Below, piece by piece: positions 49,732 to 57,631 of a DNA stretch of 64,000 nt (position 1 is the first letter of the stretch; the number at the start of each line of letters is the position of its first letter). The notes under the pieces are model-generated. The model worked only from the letters and a program-made list of their open reading frames with translations, was not told the DNA's origin and made no database searches. A program made the translations under genes and the position numbers. The DNA comes from Bog-756 sp963778165 (GTDB lineage: Bacteria; Actinomycetota; Acidimicrobiia; Acidimicrobiales; RAAP-2): assembly GCA_963778165.1 (NCBI GenBank), contig CAVZTE010000004.1, forward strand, positions 186,001 through 250,000. The letters run 5' to 3'.

Positions 49732-50317
49732 GTGCACCCCAGCCAGCACTGGCTGACCGGGCGTCCCGACCAGGTCATCGTTTCAGCCGGTGTGACCCTG
49801 CACCGCGCCACCCGGGACGATGTGGGCGAGCTGGTCGACTCGGTCAACGCCAGCCTGGACGAACTGGCCCCGTGGATGCCGTGGGCCCAAACCCCGTCCA
49901 CTCCCGAGTCCATCGGGAGCTTTCTGGCCCAAGCCGACGTCAACTGGGAGACCGGGAACGAATTCCAGTTCGCCGTCCGCGCTGGTCACGGAGCAGGGTC
50001 GGCCCTGCTGGGCTTCTGCGGCCTGCACGATCGCGGTCGGGCCGGGAGGCCTGGAGATCGGTTACTGGGTCCGGACCGACTGCACGGGCCGTGGGGTCGC
50101 CACCGCGGCAGCGGCGGGACTGACCCGGGCCGCTCTGGCCCTGGACGGCGTGTCCCGGGTCGAGATCCACTGCGACGCCGCCAACCTGGCCAGCGCGGCC
50201 ATCCCACCCAAGCTGGGCTTCCACCTCGACCGGACGGATGACGTGACCCCTACCTCGCCCGGGTCCACCGGTCGCCACATGATCTGGGTGTACCGGCCTG
50301 AGGCCGGCCTCAGTTGA
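49732..50317 (+). pseudogene. GNAT-family acetyltransferase (RimJ-like), frameshifted
   Basis: The first frame (GTG 49732, GGAGAAGG upstream) gives VTLHRATRDDVGELVDSVNA, LAPWMPWAQTP and FQFAVR, typical of RimJ/RimL-type acetyltransferases, up to LLGFCGLHDR. The sense then continues in the next frame as VGPGGLEIGYWVRTDCTGRG with the acetyl-CoA motif, then VEIHCDAANLASAAIPPKLGF and MIWVYRP, ending at 50317. One extra G in GG at 50035-50036 accounts for it. Corrected length about 194 residues. Without correction the protein lacks its cofactor site. Confidence 0.82.
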
Positions 50318-50876
50318 TCTTCAGCATGTCCACCATGAAGACCAGGGTGTCGTTGGCGCCGATGCCCGCACCCGGTGAGGACGCCCCGTAGCCCAGGCTC
50401 GGAGGGATGATCAGCTCCCGACGTCCACCGACCTTCATGCCCACCACGCCTTCCTCCCAACCGGGTATCACGGTGTTGCCGCCCAGGGTGAAGGTGAAGG
50501 GTTGGCTGGTCCACGAGGACTGGACCACCTGGTGCGAGGAGTAGGTGGCCAGGACGTACTGGACGGTCACGTCGTCCCCGTCCTTGGCCGCGGGGCCGGT
50601 TCCGACAATCAGGTCACTGCACTCGAGCTTGGTGGGGCCTTTCCCGGAAGGGACCACCACGGTCGGCTGTTTCCCGGACACGCCGGCCGGTGACTGGTCG
50701 GCCAGCGGAATGTTGGCAACGGTGCCGGTCGACCCGGTCGAGCAGATCGATCCGGTGGTGTGGGCCGTGGTGGTGGACGGGGTGGTGGACGGGGTGCTCG
50801 AGTTGCTGCACCCGGCCAGCCCGACCAGGGCCGAAGCCGTCACCGCCACGAGAGACCACGTACGGACACGAGACAT
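50310..50876 (-). CDS. FKBP-type peptidyl-prolyl isomerase lipoprotein
   Basis: 188 residues from ATG 50876; AAAGGA lies 9 nt upstream, favouring it over the ATG three codons earlier. Lipobox LVGLAGC with Cys23. After a Ser/Thr linker comes an FKBP domain: GDDVTVQYVLATYSSHQVVQ, PFTFTLGGNTVIPGWEEGVV, GMKVGGRRELIIPPSLGYGA and NDTLVFMVDMLKI, with the conserved VIPGWEEG and PP.LGYG pocket residues. It would speed prolyl isomerisation in exported proteins at the outer face of the membrane. It converges with the second GNAT gene, overlapping its end by 8 nt. Confidence 0.92.
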   Translation of the reverse strand: MSRVRTWSLVAVTASALVGLAGCSNSSTPSTTPSTTTAHTTGSICSTGSTGTVANIPLADQSPAGVSGKQPTVVVPSGKGPTKLECSDLIVGTGPAAKDGDDVTVQYVLATYSSHQVVQSSWTSQPFTFTLGGNTVIPGWEEGVVGMKVGGRRELIIPPSLGYGASSPGAGIGANDTLVFMVDMLKIN

Positions 50877-51015
50877 GAAGAGCATTCCTTTCCGAAGCTG
50901 GCAGCGGAGCGCCACCGGCCGAGCCGGCTCCGCTTGTGCACGCCAGACGGTAGCCGGTCCCCGCCGGGGCCAGGTGCCAGCCCGCTCCGTCGCACCCCCC
51001 TGACACCATGACCCC

Positions 51016-52245
51016 ATGACCTTCGATGCGCTGCACAAGGTGGCCACCGACCTCCGCTCGGCCCTGGCCGACTTCGAACCTGAGCGACTGAGCGGCCCCG
51101 ACGCGGCCAAAGCCCTCGGGTGCTTCTCGGAGATCGAAAAGCTGTCGGCCGGCGGGAAGCTGCTGGCGGCCCGTCGGGTGGAGTCGTCCAACGTGTGGCG
51201 TCGGAAGGGCCACCGCTCGGCCGCGGCCCATGTGGCCGAAGCCACCGGCACCGGACTGGGCCCGGCCATCACCACCCTCCAGGCGGCCCGGCAGCTCAAC
51301 TCCCTGCCCGCCACCGATGAGGCCATGCGCGACGGTCGACTCTCGGAGACCCAGGTCAAAGAGATCGCCGGCGCCGCCATCCTTCAGCCCCAGGCCGAAC
51401 AGGAGTTGGTCGAGACCGCCGAGCAACAGCCGCTGACCCTGCTCAAGCTGCGCTGTCGGCGGGTCAAGGCGGTGGGACAGGACCAGAGCGCCACCTATGA
51501 CACCATCCGCAAAGGTCGCTATCTGCGCAACTGGACCGACGGTGACGGGGCCGTGCGCTTCGACGCCCGGTTGACTCCCGACGCCGGGGCCCGGTTGGTG
51601 GCCGCGGTCAAAGCGGAGTCCGATCGGTTGGCCGACCAGGCCGGACGGGCGGGTCACGACGAGCCCCGGAGCGCCATGGCCGCCGACGCTCTGGTGCAGC
51701 TGGCCTGTGGCGACGCCCGATCAAACACCGACGGTGCTGCGGACGCCGGTCCCCGCCGTGGCCCCGGCACCATGATCCACGTCCGGGTCGATCACGGGGC
51801 GCTGATGCGGGGGAGACTCGAACCCGGTGAGGTCTGCGAAATTCCGGGGATCGGACCGTTGCCGGTGACCGTGGCCCGGAGGCTGGCGGTCGACTCGATC
51901 CTCGACATTCTGGTCACCGACGGGACCGACGTCACCGCGGTGGCTCACGGAGGGCGGACCATCCCCACCCCACTCCGGAAGGCGTTGTGCGAACGGGATC
52001 GGGTCTGCGTGATCCCCGGCTGCGACGTAGCCGACGGCCTGGAGATCGACCACGTCACCCCCTTCGCCGAGGGAGGCGAAGCGAGCATGGCCAATCTGGC
52101 CAGGTTGTGCCATTGGCACCACTACCTGAAGACCCACCAGCGTCACCGTCTGGAGCCCATCGTTGGTGGGGGATGGAGCTGGGAGCCGCCCGACCGGCCG
52201 GACGGCGTACCCGACGATCAACCTCCGCTGGACCTGTCGGGTTGA
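51016..52245 (+). CDS. DUF222/HNH endonuclease domain protein (13E12-type)
   Basis: 409 residues. The N-terminal DUF222 region is helical (VATDLRSALADFEPERLSGP, LSAGGKLLAARRVESSNVWR). The C-terminal HNH motif is RDRVCVIPGCDVADGLEIDH, then PFAEGGEASMANLARLCHWHHYLKTH, giving two zinc-type cysteines, catalytic His and the Asn/His. Many actinobacterial genomes hold several copies, sometimes described as 13E12 repeat proteins linked to mobile introns or phage-like elements; biological role unproven. Convergent with larC. Confidence 0.9.
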   Translation: MTFDALHKVATDLRSALADFEPERLSGPDAAKALGCFSEIEKLSAGGKLLAARRVESSNVWRRKGHRSAAAHVAEATGTGLGPAITTLQAARQLNSLPATDEAMRDGRLSETQVKEIAGAAILQPQAEQELVETAEQQPLTLLKLRCRRVKAVGQDQSATYDTIRKGRYLRNWTDGDGAVRFDARLTPDAGARLVAAVKAESDRLADQAGRAGHDEPRSAMAADALVQLACGDARSNTDGAADAGPRRGPGTMIHVRVDHGALMRGRLEPGEVCEIPGIGPLPVTVARRLAVDSILDILVTDGTDVTAVAHGGRTIPTPLRKALCERDRVCVIPGCDVADGLEIDHVTPFAEGGEASMANLARLCHWHHYLKTHQRHRLEPIVGGGWSWEPPDRPDGVPDDQPPLDLSG

Positions 52246-53543
52246 CCGGGCCGGGTGGCCTTCCACATGGCCTCCGCCCGCTCGGACAGGTCCCGCAACG
52301 GCTGTCCGGTGCGCCGCGCCGCCAACGCCACGTCCTCGTGCTCCGCTTTCACCCGGTCGCCACTGACCTTGAGCCTGATCAGCTGACCGTCGATCCACAC
52401 CGATTCGATCGAGCGCGCCACCGGCCACCGTTCACCGCTGGTCATCCGGACCCCGAGTGAGCCGGTGGCCTGGCGGAGCACCGATCGGAGTGATGTGACC
52501 ATCGACGGGTCGCAGAGCACGTGGACCACCGAGCCCGGGCGTCCCTTCTTCATGACCACCGGGGCCAGCCAGGCGTCGTAGGCGCCCGAGTCGAGCAGCA
52601 CCCCGATGGCGTGGGCCAGCTGCTCCCCGGTGGCGTCGTCGACATTGGTCTCGAGGTGGGCCAGCGGTTGGCCGGCATCGGCGTCACCGTCCATAGCCGC
52701 AGCCGCGGCGGTGGCCAGCGGCCCGCTCCCGTCCACCCGGGCCACCTGCAGGCCCGTGACCACCTGGGTGCAGTTGGGGAGCTCGTCGAGCTCACGGGTC
52801 CCGGCCCCGAAGCCCTGTCCGGTCACCCTCATCGGGGGCATGGGGCCGAACCCCGAGCACAGAGCAGCCAGCAACGCCGCCCCGGTCGGAGTGGTCAGCT
52901 CGACGGCGATGTTCCGGCCCCAGGTCGGTGCCCCTTCGAGCAGGGCCACCACCGCCGGGGCCGGATTGGGCAGCATGCCGTGGGCCGCCCGGACCATGCC
53001 CATGCCGGTGGCCACCGGGCTGGCTCGGATCTCATCGATCCCGAGCACCTCCAACGCCGCCGCCGTCCCCACCACGTCGATGATGGTGTCGTGTCCCCCG
53101 ACCTCGTGGAAGTGCACCTGGTCCACCGGTCGGCGGTGAAGGCGGGCTTCCACATCGGCCAGGGCAGCGAAGGTGGCCAGGGCCCGGCGGGCCACCCGCT
53201 CGGGTAGGCGGGCCTCTTCCACCAGCCCGACGATGTGGGCGTGGGTCCGCACCACCACGGTGTCCTGGACCGAGACCACCGCCCGCGACGCGGCGATTCC
53301 CCCCCTCAGCACCGGTTCCACCTCGAGGGCCCAGCCACCGAGCGGCAGTCGCTCCAGCACCGCCAGCACCTCGCCCAGGTCGGCACCGGCATCGATGAGG
53401 CTTCCGAGCGCCATGTCCCCGGCGATTCCGGCGAAGCAGTGGAACCAGGCCACGGAGCGTTCACCCGGGCCCGGGGCGGCTGAGGCCGGTCCAGCCGAGA
53501 ACGGTGCGTCGGCAGGGTCGGTGGAGACGCCGTTGGTACTCAC
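52218..53543 (-). CDS. larC: nickel-pincer cofactor biosynthesis protein LarC
   Basis: 441 residues from GTG 53543, overlapping the larB stop (GTGA). The N-terminal part has AWFHCFAGIAGDMALGSLID, the DUF111 signature, then VDQVHFHEVGGHDTIIDVVG, ATGMGMVRAAHGMLPNPAPA and TPTGAALLAALC. The C-terminal half has LETNVDDATGEQLAHAIGVL and PVVMKKGRPGSVVHVL. LarC inserts nickel into the cofactor in a CTP-dependent way. In some species the gene is split into larC1/larC2; here it is one frame. The 28-nt overlap with the end of the convergent HNH gene is unusual. Confidence 0.93.
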   Translation of the reverse strand: MSTNGVSTDPADAPFSAGPASAAPGPGERSVAWFHCFAGIAGDMALGSLIDAGADLGEVLAVLERLPLGGWALEVEPVLRGGIAASRAVVSVQDTVVVRTHAHIVGLVEEARLPERVARRALATFAALADVEARLHRRPVDQVHFHEVGGHDTIIDVVGTAAALEVLGIDEIRASPVATGMGMVRAAHGMLPNPAPAVVALLEGAPTWGRNIAVELTTPTGAALLAALCSGFGPMPPMRVTGQGFGAGTRELDELPNCTQVVTGLQVARVDGSGPLATAAAAAMDGDADAGQPLAHLETNVDDATGEQLAHAIGVLLDSGAYDAWLAPVVMKKGRPGSVVHVLCDPSMVTSLRSVLRQATGSLGVRMTSGERWPVARSIESVWIDGQLIRLKVSGDRVKAEHEDVALAARRTGQPLRDLSERAEAMWKATRPGQPDRSSGG

Positions 53544-54340
53544 GAGAGGATCCTGGCAATGGCGCAGGCGGCGCCGAACCCGTTGTCGATGCCCACCACG
53601 GTGATGCCGGCGGCACACGACGCATGCATGGCCAGCAGGGCCGTCACCCCTTCGAGAGCGGCGCCGTAGCCGGTACTGGTTGGAACCGCCACCACCGGTG
53701 CCGGCGTGATCCCCCCGATGAGACTGGCCAGGGCTCCTTCCATCCCGGCTACCACCACTACGGCGTCGGCGTCGGCCAGTTCGTCGGCCGAGGCCAACAG
53801 GCGGTGGACTCCAGCCACGCCGCAGTCGGCGATGAGGGTGGGGGGCAGGCCCAGGGCAGTGAGTGTGGCCTGGCACTCGCGGGCCACGGGAAGGTCTGAT
53901 GTCCCGGCGGTGAAAACCAGCGTGCGGCTCGGCCGGAGGGGGGCGGCCCGCCACACCACGGTGGACAGCTCGCCCCGGACCTGATCGCTGCCGGTGGCGA
54001 TTCCGGTCACGGTGCGGACTCCCCCGGGGTTCTGGCCCATGACCAGCTCTACCTGGGCGGCATCGGCCCTGGTGAGAATCACCGGGCTGCCGGCTGCACC
54101 TTCGGGGCCACGTGCTCCTTCGTCGAGCAGCTCGGCCACGATCGACGAGCACTGCTGGGCGGACTTCCCCTGGGCGTAGACCGCTTCGGGGAGCCCTTGG
54201 CGCAGATGGCGGTGGTGGTCCACCTTGGCGAACCCCAGGTCTGCGAAGGGAAGTCGGCGGAGCTGGTGCACCGCGTCGTCCGGAGTGCAGGCACCGGATA
54301 CCACGTCGGCCAACAGGCGTTGCAGCGCAGGTTCGTCCAT
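53540..54340 (-). CDS. larB: nickel-pincer cofactor biosynthesis protein LarB
   Basis: 266 residues from ATG 54340. N-terminal helical part (LQRLLADVVSGACTPDDAVH, FAKVDHHRHLRQGLPEAVYA) and an AIR-carboxylase (PurE)-like domain with FTAGTSDLPVARECQATL, DCGVAGVHRLL, VVVAGMEGALASLIGG and VPTSTGYGAALEGVTALLAM. LarB carboxylates and hydrolyses nicotinic acid adenine dinucleotide, the first step of nickel-pincer cofactor synthesis. First gene of larB-larC. A GATAGT 7 nt before the ATG points to a leaderless message overlapping the divergent pheA promoter. Confidence 0.94.
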   Translation of the reverse strand: MDEPALQRLLADVVSGACTPDDAVHQLRRLPFADLGFAKVDHHRHLRQGLPEAVYAQGKSAQQCSSIVAELLDEGARGPEGAAGSPVILTRADAAQVELVMGQNPGGVRTVTGIATGSDQVRGELSTVVWRAAPLRPSRTLVFTAGTSDLPVARECQATLTALGLPPTLIADCGVAGVHRLLASADELADADAVVVVAGMEGALASLIGGITPAPVVAVPTSTGYGAALEGVTALLAMHASCAAGITVVGIDNGFGAACAIARILS

Positions 54341-54347
54341 GATGTTC

Positions 54348-54355
54348 ACTATCCT
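54348..54355. promoter_or_regulatory. overlapping divergent -10 elements of larB and pheA
   Basis: Minus strand GATAGT (54353-54348) is 7 nt from the larB ATG; plus strand TATCCT (54350-54355) is 8 nt from the pheA ATG. The two hexamers share four base pairs, so the promoters should compete. Confidence 0.55.
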
Positions 54356-54363
54356 GCCTGGGT

Positions 54364-55347
54364 ATGGTCGAGGACGCATCTCCGCAGCCCCCGTCGGGGA
54401 CGTCGACGCGTATCGGGTTCCTCGGCCCCGAGGGCACATTCACCGAGGAGGCCCTCCTCAGTGAGCCCGAGTACGCCGCGGCCCAGATCGTCCCCATGGG
54501 ATCGCTGGTCGAGGTACTCGACTCGGTGAAGACGGGCCAGGTCGACCTGGGGTTCGTCCCACTGGAGAATGCCATCGAAGGAACGGTGCGGGACATCATC
54601 GACAGCCTGATCTTCGACTTCGAGCTGCGGATCCAGCGGGAGGTCATCCTCGACGTCCACCTCCATCTGATGGCACAACCGGGCACGGCCCTCAGCGACC
54701 TCGAACGGGTGGCTTCCATCCCCGTGGCCACCGCCCAGTGCCGTCGGTTCCTCACCGAGCAGCTGCCCGGAGTGGAGTCGGTGGCTACCAATTCGACGGC
54801 GGAAGCGGCCCGGTTGTTGGGACAGAGAGACCCCGCACTCTCGTCCCGTCCCACAGGGGCCATCGCCCCGCGGCTGGCCGCCAAGCTCTACGGGCTGGAG
54901 GTGCTGGCCGAGGACGTCGAAGACCACCCGGAGAATCAGACGCGCTTCGTGTCCGTGGCTCGTTCGGGCATACCGTCTCCTACCGGTCACGACCGGACCA
55001 GCATCGCCTGCTTCCAGAGTGCGGACCATCCAGGCAGCCTCTACGGCATCCTCGGTCAGTTCGCGGCCCGCAACATCAACTTGACCAAACTCGAATCGCG
55101 ACCGACGAAAAAAGGTCTGGGTGATTACTGCTTCATCATCGACTTCGAAGGCCATGTGGCCGATGCGGTGGTGGCTGACTGCCTACGCGACCTCCACGCC
55201 GGGCTGGCCGGAGTGAAGTTCCTCGGCTCCTATCCCGCCGCCGGGCCGGCCGGACCGGCCATTCGGCGGGAGGCAGATACGTCGCAGCGGGAGGCCGACC
55301 ACTGGATCGATCAACTTCGGAACGAGATTCGGGGCAGCTCCTCTTAA
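54364..55347 (+). CDS. pheA: prephenate dehydratase
   Basis: 327 residues. Catalytic domain: RIGFLGPEGTFTEEALLSEP, GFVPLENAIEGTVRDIIDSL, SIPVATAQCRRFL, ATNSTAEAARLL, AIAPRLAAKLYGLEVL and the NQTRFV motif with its catalytic Thr. The C-terminal ACT domain (SIACFQSADHPGSLYGILGQ, INLTKLESRPTKKGLGDYCF) binds phenylalanine for feedback inhibition. It makes phenylpyruvate for phenylalanine synthesis. Divergent from larB with overlapping promoter. Confidence 0.96.
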   Translation: MVEDASPQPPSGTSTRIGFLGPEGTFTEEALLSEPEYAAAQIVPMGSLVEVLDSVKTGQVDLGFVPLENAIEGTVRDIIDSLIFDFELRIQREVILDVHLHLMAQPGTALSDLERVASIPVATAQCRRFLTEQLPGVESVATNSTAEAARLLGQRDPALSSRPTGAIAPRLAAKLYGLEVLAEDVEDHPENQTRFVSVARSGIPSPTGHDRTSIACFQSADHPGSLYGILGQFAARNINLTKLESRPTKKGLGDYCFIIDFEGHVADAVVADCLRDLHAGLAGVKFLGSYPAAGPAGPAIRREADTSQREADHWIDQLRNEIRGSSS

Positions 55348-55394
55348 GGGTCGTTCCGGGGCCGCATATGGCCCGACTACCGTGGCGGGCGCCG

Positions 55395-55479
55395 GGAGGG
55401 ATGGCAGAGCGGACAAATGCGCGGCTCTTGAAAAGCCGTGAGGTGCAAGCCTCCGTGGGTTCGAATCCCACTCCCTCCG
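55395..55479 (+). tRNA. tRNA-Ser (anticodon UGA)
   Basis: 85 nt. Acceptor stem GGAGGGA pairs with TCCCTCC, discriminator G, no encoded CCA. Anticodon loop CTTGAAA with TGA; a long variable arm and the T-arm GGTTCGAATCC are clear. It decodes UCA/UCN. The 3' end borders an accessory block with low-complexity secreted proteins and repeats, the kind of site where elements often integrate. Confidence 0.96.
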
Positions 55480-55494
55480 CTCTTGGCCTGCTCA

Positions 55495-55523
55495 GAAGCG
55501 GTCTCCACTGTCCTGACACATCC
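55495..55523. repeat. 29-bp direct repeat, copy 1
   Basis: It begins GAAGCGGTCTCCACTG and ends CACATCC. Identical to the copy at 55590-55618, 95 bp away, starting 16 bp after the tRNA. Confidence 0.9.
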
Positions 55524-55589
55524 CTTCGGGCGGCGGTCTCGTATGTCGCTGGGTCCAGACTCCACTCCCCCACTTGGAGACCCTCTCCG

Positions 55590-55618
55590 GAAGCGGTCTC
55601 CACTGTCCTGACACATCC
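55590..55618. repeat. 29-bp direct repeat, copy 2
   Basis: Identical to 55495-55523. The sequence between the copies contains partial echoes (GGCGGTCTC, GGAGACC). Confidence 0.9.
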
Positions 55619-55667
55619 TGCGGAATGCCGGGGAACGTGAGGGTCCCAGAAGAAAGATCGGGGTGCT

Positions 55668-55696
55668 GGTCGCCACCATGATTCATGGTGGCGACC
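55668..55696. repeat. perfect 13-bp inverted repeat (hairpin)
   Basis: GGTCGCCACCATG and CATGGTGGCGACC are separated by ATT. No T tract follows, so terminator function is uncertain; it could equally be a mobile-element end. Confidence 0.8.
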
Positions 55697-55850
55697 GCAT
55701 CTCACGCCGTGGTCTCCCAGGTCACCGGGTGGGCTATGCAGCGGAAAGCCTCCCAATCGCCTTGGACCTGCCATCGGCCAAGGCATCGGTTCCAAGACAG
55801 CCGCTCAATGAAACTACCCTAAGTGTTTGTACAACTACTCAAAGTGGTAT

Positions 55851-56687
55851 ATGGCAGACGTGACCGTGCCCGAGCCGACCGTCCCGTTGCATGGGCCGAC
55901 GTCGGATCCGCCCCAGCACAACCGCAGGCTTCCCCGACCTGCGTTCGTCATCATCGCCATCTTCGCCGGCATGTTCTTCACCTTCGTCCTATCCACATTG
56001 CTGGCTGGTTCGGCCAACGCGGCACCCGAGACGGACCCCTCTTCCCCCCTTGCAGGGCAGGTTGGATCGGTGGTTCCCGCGGGCACAGTGACCCGACACC
56101 TCTCCTCTATGGCCAGTTCGACATCGAGGCGCATTCCGGTCACCTCAGTGGCAAATCTCACAAGACCGGTCACCTCGATCGCCACCCCCGTTGTCCACGA
56201 CGTGTCCTTGGCGGTGCGACCGATCGTCACTCGGGTGGCAAAGACGGTCAATCGATCGATTCCTGTCGTATCTGCAACGAGTCCAATTTCAGGCGCCGTT
56301 CCAAAGACGAGATCAGGCGCCATCGCCATTGATGGAGCCTCCAGGATCCGCTCCACTGGCCATGCATCACCACGGTTGCCGGCCTCAACCACCAGGGTGA
56401 CTGCCGATTCAACCGAAGGGGGCCGTGGTCAACGCCGAGCCGCTTCGACCACCGTTGGTTCTCCGCCGGCTCCCCCACTCCGGCTCCCACTTCTCCCAAC
56501 GCGAAACCTTCCCTCCACTCCCGGCAATCCGGGCGAGGGTCTGCCCTCCGGTCACGGGAACGGCCAGTTCGGATCGATTCTTTCGAGAGGCCTGCTGTTG
56601 CCAGCCTCCCTCGAGGGAACGGCATCTCTGGGACAGGAGAGGGTTCCGTGCCTTCTTCTGGACATGAGGCAATCTCCCCCTGGTTAG
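55851..56687 (+). CDS. secreted low-complexity protein, unknown function
   Basis: 278 residues from ATG 55851 (a TTG eight codons earlier is also open). A polar N-terminus, then a hydrophobic stretch (FVIIAIFAGMFFTFVLSTLL) ending AGSANAAP, a good signal peptidase site. The mature part is rich in Ser, Thr, Pro, Val and Arg with recurring V-T-S-(V/I)-A blocks (IPVTSVANLTRPVTSIATPV), and has no recognised domain. The base composition is lower in GC than the neighbours. Possibly a cell-wall or matrix component. Confidence 0.6.
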   Translation: MADVTVPEPTVPLHGPTSDPPQHNRRLPRPAFVIIAIFAGMFFTFVLSTLLAGSANAAPETDPSSPLAGQVGSVVPAGTVTRHLSSMASSTSRRIPVTSVANLTRPVTSIATPVVHDVSLAVRPIVTRVAKTVNRSIPVVSATSPISGAVPKTRSGAIAIDGASRIRSTGHASPRLPASTTRVTADSTEGGRGQRRAASTTVGSPPAPPLRLPLLPTRNLPSTPGNPGEGLPSGHGNGQFGSILSRGLLLPASLEGTASLGQERVPCLLLDMRQSPPG

Positions 56688-56770
56688 GCGTCGCTGTTGA
56701 GCCAAGCGGCGTGGTCGCCGCTAACCGACCAACAGCCAATTACGTACCTAACTATCAAGGAGATTTTGAA

Positions 56771-57487
56771 ATGCGTACCACTATGAGACGCGCCACCGCA
56801 GCGGTGCTTGTCGCCGCCGTGGTATCGATCGCAGGACTGTCATTGGCAGGAGCCGACTCACCGAGCCCGGCGTTCGCCGTAGGCACGTGCGAAGGGAACA
56901 CCTCGGCTCCGGCCGGGCCTGTAGCCGGTGCCCCGACCACAACCGCTGCGGTTCCTGCCGCCAGCGGCCGTGGGACCAGCACACCAACCAGCACCGGAAC
57001 GGAGGCCAAGCGCACTGGTCCCGTCGGGAGCCCGTCCTCGACCGGAGGATCGACCGGATCGGGAACGCTGATCAATGCCAACGCTCCTGTCGGGTCGAAG
57101 GGCTCGGCCGGCACCACCGGAACGCTGGTCAACGCCAACGCCCCGGTCGGCAGTCCGTCCTCCACCGGAGGATCGACCGGATCGGGAACGCTGATCAACG
57201 TCAACGCTCCTGTCGGGTCGAAGGGCTCGGCCGGCACCACCGGAACGCTGGTCAACGCCAACGCCCCGGTCGGGAGCCCGTCCTCCACCGGAGGATCGAC
57301 CGGATCGGGAACGCTGGTCAATGCCAACGCTCCTGTCGGGTCGAAGGGCTCGGCCGGCACCACCGGAACGCTGGTCAACGCCAACGCCCCGGTCGGCAGC
57401 CCGTCCTCCACCGGAGGATCGACCGGATCGGGAACGCTGATCAACGTCAACGCTCCTGTCGGCACCTCGGGAGCCTCCGGGTCCTGA
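56771..57487 (+). CDS. secreted 41-residue-repeat protein
   Basis: 238 residues from ATG 56771; AAGGAG with an AT-rich spacer (8 nt) decides this start. Signal peptide: RRATAAVLVAAVVSIAGLSL to about PAFA. After one Cys (GTCEGN) and a Thr/Ala linker, the protein consists of a 41-residue repeat: GSPSSTGGSTGSGTL, then NANAPVGSKGSAGTTGTLVN, about 3.5 copies. Glycine, serine and threonine dominate, so it is likely an extended or fibrous surface chain. No family known. Strong terminator after the stop. Confidence 0.7.
   Translation: MRTTMRRATAAVLVAAVVSIAGLSLAGADSPSPAFAVGTCEGNTSAPAGPVAGAPTTTAAVPAASGRGTSTPTSTGTEAKRTGPVGSPSSTGGSTGSGTLINANAPVGSKGSAGTTGTLVNANAPVGSPSSTGGSTGSGTLINVNAPVGSKGSAGTTGTLVNANAPVGSPSSTGGSTGSGTLVNANAPVGSKGSAGTTGTLVNANAPVGSPSSTGGSTGSGTLINVNAPVGTSGASGS
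57028..57465 (+). repeat. 123-bp tandem repeats (41 residues), about 3.5 copies
   Basis: The unit spans GGGAGCCCGTCCTC to the next GGCAGTCCGTCCTC-type start. Copies differ at only a few bases (AAC/GTC, ATC/GTC codons), giving INAN, INVN or LVNAN variants. Confidence 0.9.
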
Positions 57488-57500
57488 GCCTAAATCAGTG

Positions 57501-57520
57501 AGGTCTGGCACAGCAGACCT
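57501..57520 (+). terminator. weak terminator hairpin
   Basis: AGGTCTG and CAGACCT with a 6-nt loop, followed by TTT, 13 bp after the stop of the repeat protein. Confidence 0.6.
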
Positions 57521-57531
57521 TTCAGTAATGC

Positions 57532-57570
57532 GATGCACCCCGCCCCTTTTCTCCGGGGGCGGGGTGCATC
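57532..57570. terminator. strong bidirectional terminator
   Basis: A perfect 15-bp stem (GATGCACCCCGCCCC / GGGGCGGGGTGCATC) with a 9-nt loop containing TTTT, between convergent genes. Confidence 0.9.
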
Positions 57571-57631
57571 CACTAGTGCGACGAGGCGAGAGCAGGACGA
57601 ACGACGGCCCCGCATCGTCGTAGGCCTCGGT

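Larger units (their letters stand above)
55480..55850. other. 370-bp non-coding stretch after tRNA-Ser
   Basis: It holds two 29-bp direct repeats and a 29-bp perfect hairpin but no supported gene. The look is that of a small non-autonomous mobile element or a remnant; no transposase or integrase is visible. Confidence 0.5.

Noticed and set aside
55495..55618. Possible CRISPR array (two 29-bp repeats)
   Set aside because: Only two copies, spacer 66 bp, no further units and no cas genes.
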